Below are positions 30,960 through 35,060 of a stretch of 35,060 bases of DNA, one piece after another. The notes under the pieces were generated by a model that made no database searches, was not told the DNA's origin, and was given only the letters and a program-made list of their open reading frames with translations. The translations under genes and the position numbers were made by a program. The stretch's first letter is position 1. Every line of letters starts with the position of its first letter. This stretch comes from an uncultured Algimonas sp. (lineage in GTDB: Bacteria > Pseudomonadota > Alphaproteobacteria > Caulobacterales > Maricaulaceae): contig CALDUL010000031.1 in the NCBI GenBank assembly GCA_937923575.1, positions 1-35,060 of the forward strand. The letters are read 5' to 3'.

Positions 30960-32132
30960 ATGGGCAAGGAACTGCTGAACTGGGAACAGGGCCGCTGGAT
31001 CGGGCAGACACTCGAAGTGCCGAACGGCGTCTGCGCCGTGCCGGGCAATGATCTGGACGGTCCGCCGGAGGGTCTCGCCTATACGGAGGAGGTCAAGGCC
31101 GCGACGGATCACCTCTACCCGCTGGTCGAGGACTTCATTCCCGAGTTTGAATGGCCTGCCTACGCCCCGCTGGTCCATGCGATCAACGTGCTGAAGACGC
31201 AGAAGAACGCGGTCGTGCTCGCGCATAACTACATGACGCCGGATATTTTCAACCTCGTCGGCGATTATAAGGGCGACAGTCTCGGCCTCGCCATCGAGGC
31301 GACCAAGACCCCCGCCGACATCATCGTGCAAGGCGGCGTGCACTTCATGGCGGAGACGTCGAAGATCCTCTCGCCCGACAAAAAGGTTCTGATCCCGTCC
31401 ATGCGCGCGGGTTGTTCGCTCGCCAGCTCTATCACCGGTGCGGATGTGCGACTGATCAAGCAGCGCTATCCCGGAATTCCGGTCGTGACCTATGTGAACA
31501 CCTCGGCCGACGTAAAAGCCGAGAGCGACATCTGCTGCACCAGCTCCAACGCCGTTGCCATTGTCGAGTCCATCTGCGCGGAATGGGGCGTGTCCAAGGC
31601 GATCATGCTGCCGGACGAATTCCTCGCCAAGAACGTCGCGCGCCAGACCGATATAGAGATCATCGCCTGGCACGGACGCTGCGAAGTCCATGCCCGCTTC
31701 TCTGCACAGGATGTGCGCGACATGCGGGACGCCAATCCCGGCGTGGTCGTGCTGGCGCATCCCGAATGTCCGCCGGAGGTGGTGGCCGAGAGCGATTTCA
31801 CCGGCTCCACCAAGGCCATGAGCGATTATGTCGGCGAGCACAGCCCGGGCAAAGTCATCCTGCTGACGGAATGTTCCATGTCCGACAATGTCGCGGTGGC
31901 GAACCCGACGGTCGATTTCGTCCGACCCTGCAATCTCTGCCCGCATATGAAGCGGATCACGCTGGAAAACCTCTATGAGTGCTTGAGAGACGAGACCAAT
32001 GAAGTGCTCGTGCCAGAACCCATGCGGTCGCAGGCCCACACGGCGGTGCAGAAAATGATCGACGTCAGCTTCCCGAAAGAGAAGGGCTATTTCGATCCCA
32101 AGAGCCCGATCAAGGATATTCAGGTCATTTAG
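30960..32132 (+). CDS. nadA: Quinolinate synthase
   Basis: A 390-residue [4Fe-4S] enzyme that condenses iminoaspartate with dihydroxyacetone phosphate to quinolinate in NAD synthesis. Likely cluster cysteines are Cys152 (MRAGCSLAS), Cys270 (HPECPPEV) and Cys327 (CNLCPHM). Substrate motifs include '[27 protein letters not shown]' and '[24 protein letters not shown]', both diagnostic. The ATG at 30960 has AAAGGA seven bases upstream; the frame is open to a GTG at 30912. nadB and nadC are not beside it. purT follows after one base. Confidence 0.97.
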   Translation: MGKELLNWEQGRWIGQTLEVPNGVCAVPGNDLDGPPEGLAYTEEVKAATDHLYPLVEDFIPEFEWPAYAPLVHAINVLKTQKNAVVLAHNYMTPDIFNLVGDYKGDSLGLAIEATKTPADIIVQGGVHFMAETSKILSPDKKVLIPSMRAGCSLASSITGADVRLIKQRYPGIPVVTYVNTSADVKAESDICCTSSNAVAIVESICAEWGVSKAIMLPDEFLAKNVARQTDIEIIAWHGRCEVHARFSAQDVRDMRDANPGVVVLAHPECPPEVVAESDFTGSTKAMSDYVGEHSPGKVILLTECSMSDNVAVANPTVDFVRPCNLCPHMKRITLENLYECLRDETNEVLVPEPMRSQAHTAVQKMIDVSFPKEKGYFDPKSPIKDIQVI

Positions 32133-32133
32133 G

Positions 32134-33366
32134 GTGGCGCTTGGCTCCACCCTCGGCACAGCCCTGCGTCCGTCCGCCACCCGCGCGCTGCTGCTCGGCT
32201 CGGGAGAGCTCGGCAAGGAAGTCGCGATTGCGCTGCAACGGCTGGGCGTGGAAGTCATCGCGGTGGACCGCTATACGGACGCGCCCGCCATGCAGGTCGC
32301 GCACCGCAGCCACGTCATCGACATGCTGGACGGCGATGCGCTCGCCCGCGTGATCGGGCTTGAGCAGCCCGATCTCGTCATTCCGGAGATCGAAGCGATT
32401 GCGACCGATAAGCTTGTCGAATTGGAAGCGGACGGGCTGAATGTGGTGCCGACCGCCCGCGCCGCACAGCTGACCATGGACCGCGAGGGCATCCGGCGAT
32501 TGGCGAGCGAAGAGCTTGGGCTGGTCACATCGCCCTACCGCTTTGCCGACACTGAGGCCGAATTCCGCGACGCTGTTTCCGCCATTGGACTGCCCTGTGT
32601 CGTCAAGCCCGTGATGAGCAGCTCCGGCAAGGGGCAGAGCACGATCCGGAATGAGAACGAGATCGACGCGGCCTGGCGCTATTCGCAGGACGGCGGGCGT
32701 GCTCCGAAGTCCAAGGCGGGTGCGTCGCGGGTCATCGTTGAAGGCTTTGTCGAATTTGATTCCGAGATTACGCTGCTGACCATCCGCCATGCTGGCGGCA
32801 CGTCGTTCTGTCCGCCGGTCGGCCATCGTCAAGCGGGCGGCGACTATCAGGAGAGTTGGCAACCTCATGCTATGAGTAAGGCCGCGCTCGCTTCTGCGCA
32901 GGACATGGCGCGGCGGGTGACGGACGCGCTGGCGGGGGACCGCCCTGGCTCCAATAGTAAGGGGTGGGGCCTATTCGGTGTCGAGCTCTTCATTCGTGGC
33001 GATGACGTCATCTTTTCCGAAGTCAGCCCGCGCCCGCACGATACCGGCCTTGTCACGATCGTCGGTCAGCGGCTGTCCGAGTTCGAACTCCACGCCCGCG
33101 CCATTCTCGGCCTGCCGATTCCGGACATTACAGCAACCGGTCCGGCTGCTTCGGCCGTCATCATCGGCGAGGGGACGAGCGAGGATATCCGCTTTGAGGG
33201 CGTGGCCGACGCACTGGCGGAGGCGGGAACGGACATTCGCCTGTTCGGCAAACCCTCCGTGGATGGCCGCAGGCGGCTCGGCGTGGCTCTGGCGCGCGGG
33301 GATAGCATCGAGGAGGCACGCGCGCGGGCGCGGGCGGCGGCATCCAAGGTGCGTGTCATCCTCTAA
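32134..33366 (+). CDS. purT: Formate-dependent phosphoribosylglycinamide formyltransferase
   Basis: A 410-residue ATP-grasp enzyme that formylates GAR with formate and ATP, the folate-independent version of the PurN step. PurT hallmarks are '[30 protein letters not shown]' at the N-terminus, '[23 protein letters not shown]' in the ATP site, '[18 protein letters not shown]', '[27 protein letters not shown]' and '[15 protein letters not shown]'. The start is GTG, one base after the nadA stop, so the two are co-translated. It is related to PurK encoded at 15316-16368 but clearly a PurT. Confidence 0.96.
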   Translation: MALGSTLGTALRPSATRALLLGSGELGKEVAIALQRLGVEVIAVDRYTDAPAMQVAHRSHVIDMLDGDALARVIGLEQPDLVIPEIEAIATDKLVELEADGLNVVPTARAAQLTMDREGIRRLASEELGLVTSPYRFADTEAEFRDAVSAIGLPCVVKPVMSSSGKGQSTIRNENEIDAAWRYSQDGGRAPKSKAGASRVIVEGFVEFDSEITLLTIRHAGGTSFCPPVGHRQAGGDYQESWQPHAMSKAALASAQDMARRVTDALAGDRPGSNSKGWGLFGVELFIRGDDVIFSEVSPRPHDTGLVTIVGQRLSEFELHARAILGLPIPDITATGPAASAVIIGEGTSEDIRFEGVADALAEAGTDIRLFGKPSVDGRRRLGVALARGDSIEEARARARAAASKVRVIL

Positions 33367-33411
33367 AGCGCGAGCCTTGCCACGCTGCCCCCGCTCCGGC
33401 AGGCTTTGGGC

Positions 33412-35060
33412 GTGGAAGGCATCCTCATCATTCTCGCGATCCTGTTTCTGGTCAGCGGACCGCTGGGCGCGATTGGCTTTTTCCTCATCGGTGGATTGCG
33501 GAGCCGGCTCGACGCGCAGGCCAAGCAGATCGAAGCCCTACGCCTCCGCCTCGAACGGGCTGAAGCGCGGGGTATATCTGCGACAAGCGATGCCGCCGCA
33601 GTGCCGCGCGATGTCGCCAAACCAGCGGCGCCCGTCGCAGTCGACCCCGGCGCAGAGACTCCCGAAACCGAGCCAGAGCGGGAGCTGGAACCGCAGCCCC
33701 TGCGAGCGGCGCGCAGCGAGGTTTTTTCAGAGCCCGAGCCGCCCGCTCTTCCGACCATCTCCGAGCTCCACACGCCCTCCAGACCTGCGCGTCCTGCGCT
33801 CGATCTCGAAACGCTGATCGGGGCCAAGGGCTCTGTCTGGATCGGCGGCCTGGCGCTGCTGCTCGGCGCGATCTTTTTGCTGCGCTACTCCATCGAAGCG
33901 GGGCTCCTGACACCGGGACTGCGTGTCGCGCTGGCCGCGCTGTTGGGCGTGGCTGCGCTCGGCGTCTCCGAAGTGCTCGCCAAGCGGGACCTCACGTCTC
34001 CCATCGGCGAAGCGCTGTCGGCGCGCGCGGATATTCCCGCGCTGCTCGCCTCCGTGGGCGTGTTCAGCCTGTTCGGCGCGGCCTATGCGGCGCATGCGCT
34101 CTACGACCTGCTGCCCGCCCTTCCGGCCTTTGCCATCATGGCCGTGGTCGCGCTCGCCGCCATGGCGTTGTCCTTGCGGCGCGGACCGTGGCTCGCCGCG
34201 ATCGGACTGGTGGGTGCGCTGGCCGTACCCCTGCTGGTCACGACCGACACGCCGTCCTTTGTCGGCGTCTTCGCCTATGCCGCCATCATCACGGCGGCTG
34301 GGCTCGCCTTGGCACGGCGGCAAGACTGGGCGTGGCTGAGTGTGGCCGCGAGTGTCGGCGCGGCGTTCTGGCTCTCCATGCTGGTCGGCAAGTCGGGCAA
34401 TGTGGTCGAAGTCCTGCTCTGGGCCGCGGGACTGGTGGCGCTGCTCACGCTCGTGCTGCGCAGTCTCCGTCCGCTGGATCAGAAGAACCCGCTCTACGGA
34501 TTTGCGGGTTGGGGCGGGCTGGCCATATTGGTCGGTCTGGCCTGTGCGCAGGCAGGAGCGTCGGCAACTGTTGGCATGAGCGGTGTCGTCACGAGCCTGC
34601 TCCCCATTCCGATCTTTGTCGCGCTCTTCTGGTTTGCGCAGCTCCGCCGCGACGAGAATTGGCGCTGGCCTGCCTTGCTGATCGCGGGCGCCGGGGCAGG
34701 GCTATTCTATATTCCGTGGGGCCCGTGGACCGGGCTCTGGGAAGCGCCGTGGTTCGGCTTGGCCATTTCCTCGGGATTGGCGTTCGCTGCTCTGCTGAGC
34801 GCGCGCCGCATCGCGGAAGCCTTCGACGATCCGCGCCACGCCACCGTGATGATGATCGTCGGTGCGTCCATGGCAGCGCTTTTTCCCTATGTGCTGCTGG
34901 AGCCCAGCTATTGGACGGGCGCGGCCTCTGCGGAGCTCTTCGCCAGTCCGGTCTATTTCGTGACGGCGGGCGTCATCGCCAGTGTCGCCGCCATGACGCG
35001 CAAGATCTGGGTCGCGGCCGGTGCTCTGGCCGGGGCGGCGCTGGCGTGGTCGATCGGCGT
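33412..35060 (+). CDS. DUF2339 polytopic membrane protein (3' end outside window)
   Basis: The frame is open from a GTG at 33412 to the window edge, giving 549 residues. One N-terminal helix (ILIILAILFLVSGPLGAIGFFLIG) is followed by a short coiled coil (LDAQAKQIEALRLRLERAEA), a Pro/Glu-rich linker (about residues 55-135), then 'LETLIGAKGSVWIGGLALLLGAIFLLRYSIEAGLLTPGLRV', the DUF2339 signature, and at least ten more membrane helices. DUF2339 proteins are usually 800-1000 residues, so roughly half is missing. Function unknown. TTG at 33406 is an alternative start. Confidence 0.88.
   Translation, partial: MEGILIILAILFLVSGPLGAIGFFLIGGLRSRLDAQAKQIEALRLRLERAEARGISATSDAAAVPRDVAKPAAPVAVDPGAETPETEPERELEPQPLRAARSEVFSEPEPPALPTISELHTPSRPARPALDLETLIGAKGSVWIGGLALLLGAIFLLRYSIEAGLLTPGLRVALAALLGVAALGVSEVLAKRDLTSPIGEALSARADIPALLASVGVFSLFGAAYAAHALYDLLPALPAFAIMAVVALAAMALSLRRGPWLAAIGLVGALAVPLLVTTDTPSFVGVFAYAAIITAAGLALARRQDWAWLSVAASVGAAFWLSMLVGKSGNVVEVLLWAAGLVALLTLVLRSLRPLDQKNPLYGFAGWGGLAILVGLACAQAGASATVGMSGVVTSLLPIPIFVALFWFAQLRRDENWRWPALLIAGAGAGLFYIPWGPWTGLWEAPWFGLAISSGLAFAALLSARRIAEAFDDPRHATVMMIVGASMAALFPYVLLEPSYWTGAASAELFASPVYFVTAGVIASVAAMTRKIWVAAGALAGAALAWSIG

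Noticed and set aside
30954-32258. A 434-codon open frame on the minus strand
   Set aside because: It is the antisense shadow of nadA, whose identity is certain from its cluster cysteines.
1-35060. Mobile elements, CRISPR arrays, prophage or integrated island at tRNA-Leu
   Set aside because: No transposase, integrase, spaced repeats or duplicated tRNA end were found, and composition appears uniform apart from short promoter regions.

Overview
The window reads as chromosome of a GC-rich alphaproteobacterium, most likely of the Hyphomonadales/Maricaulales/Caulobacterales side. That is inferred from family content: a DivJ-like histidine kinase, DUF1491, zf-CHCC, paired DUF465 proteins, PstC and PstA with N-terminal extensions, and many outer-membrane lipoproteins with a TonB-dependent receptor. 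Coding density is high. No gene-free stretch exceeds 300 bases, and I see no insertion sequence, prophage, CRISPR array or integrase.

Layout. 1-2.9 kb: end of a membrane protein gene, sufE, and a DivJ-like sensor kinase. 2.9-7.4 kb: an orphan BcsB-like envelope protein, DUF1491, and a MATE transporter whose gene overlaps DUF1491 tail to tail. 7.5-11.7 kb: a tightly overlapped pstSCAB phosphate transporter operon. 11.7-14.2 kb (minus): an operon of an ABC ATPase, an unknown protein and a Gfo/Idh/MocA oxidoreductase. 14.2-16.9 kb: zf-CHCC and mtnP, then purE-purK on the minus strand. 17.0-18.8 kb: a GGDEF protein, two divergent DUF465 proteins and an unknown gene. 18.9-25.5 kb: a small exported TPR protein, then a large duplicated beta-helix lipoprotein and a TonB-dependent receptor. 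25.6-28.8 kb: tRNA-Leu(GAG), two lipoproteins, a JmjC/cupin-8 protein and lipB. 28.8-30.7 kb: three DUF805 membrane proteins. 31-35 kb: nadA-purT and a DUF2339 membrane protein running off the end.

The most interesting signal is regulatory. The intergenic regions before the TPR gene and before the beta-helix/TonB pair each carry Pho-box-like direct repeats: 7-base CTGTCAY units on an 11-base period, the kind of site PhoB binds. One of them (19018-19035) matches the E. coli consensus at 17 of 18 positions. This suggests a phosphate-starvation-induced outer-membrane system made of a surface beta-helix lipoprotein, a TonB-gated receptor and a periplasmic TPR protein. It could feed phosphate or a phosphorylated ligand to an inner-membrane transporter such as the PstSCAB encoded 8 kb away. 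The pst operon itself shows no recognisable Pho box, and phoU, phoB and phoR are not in the window.
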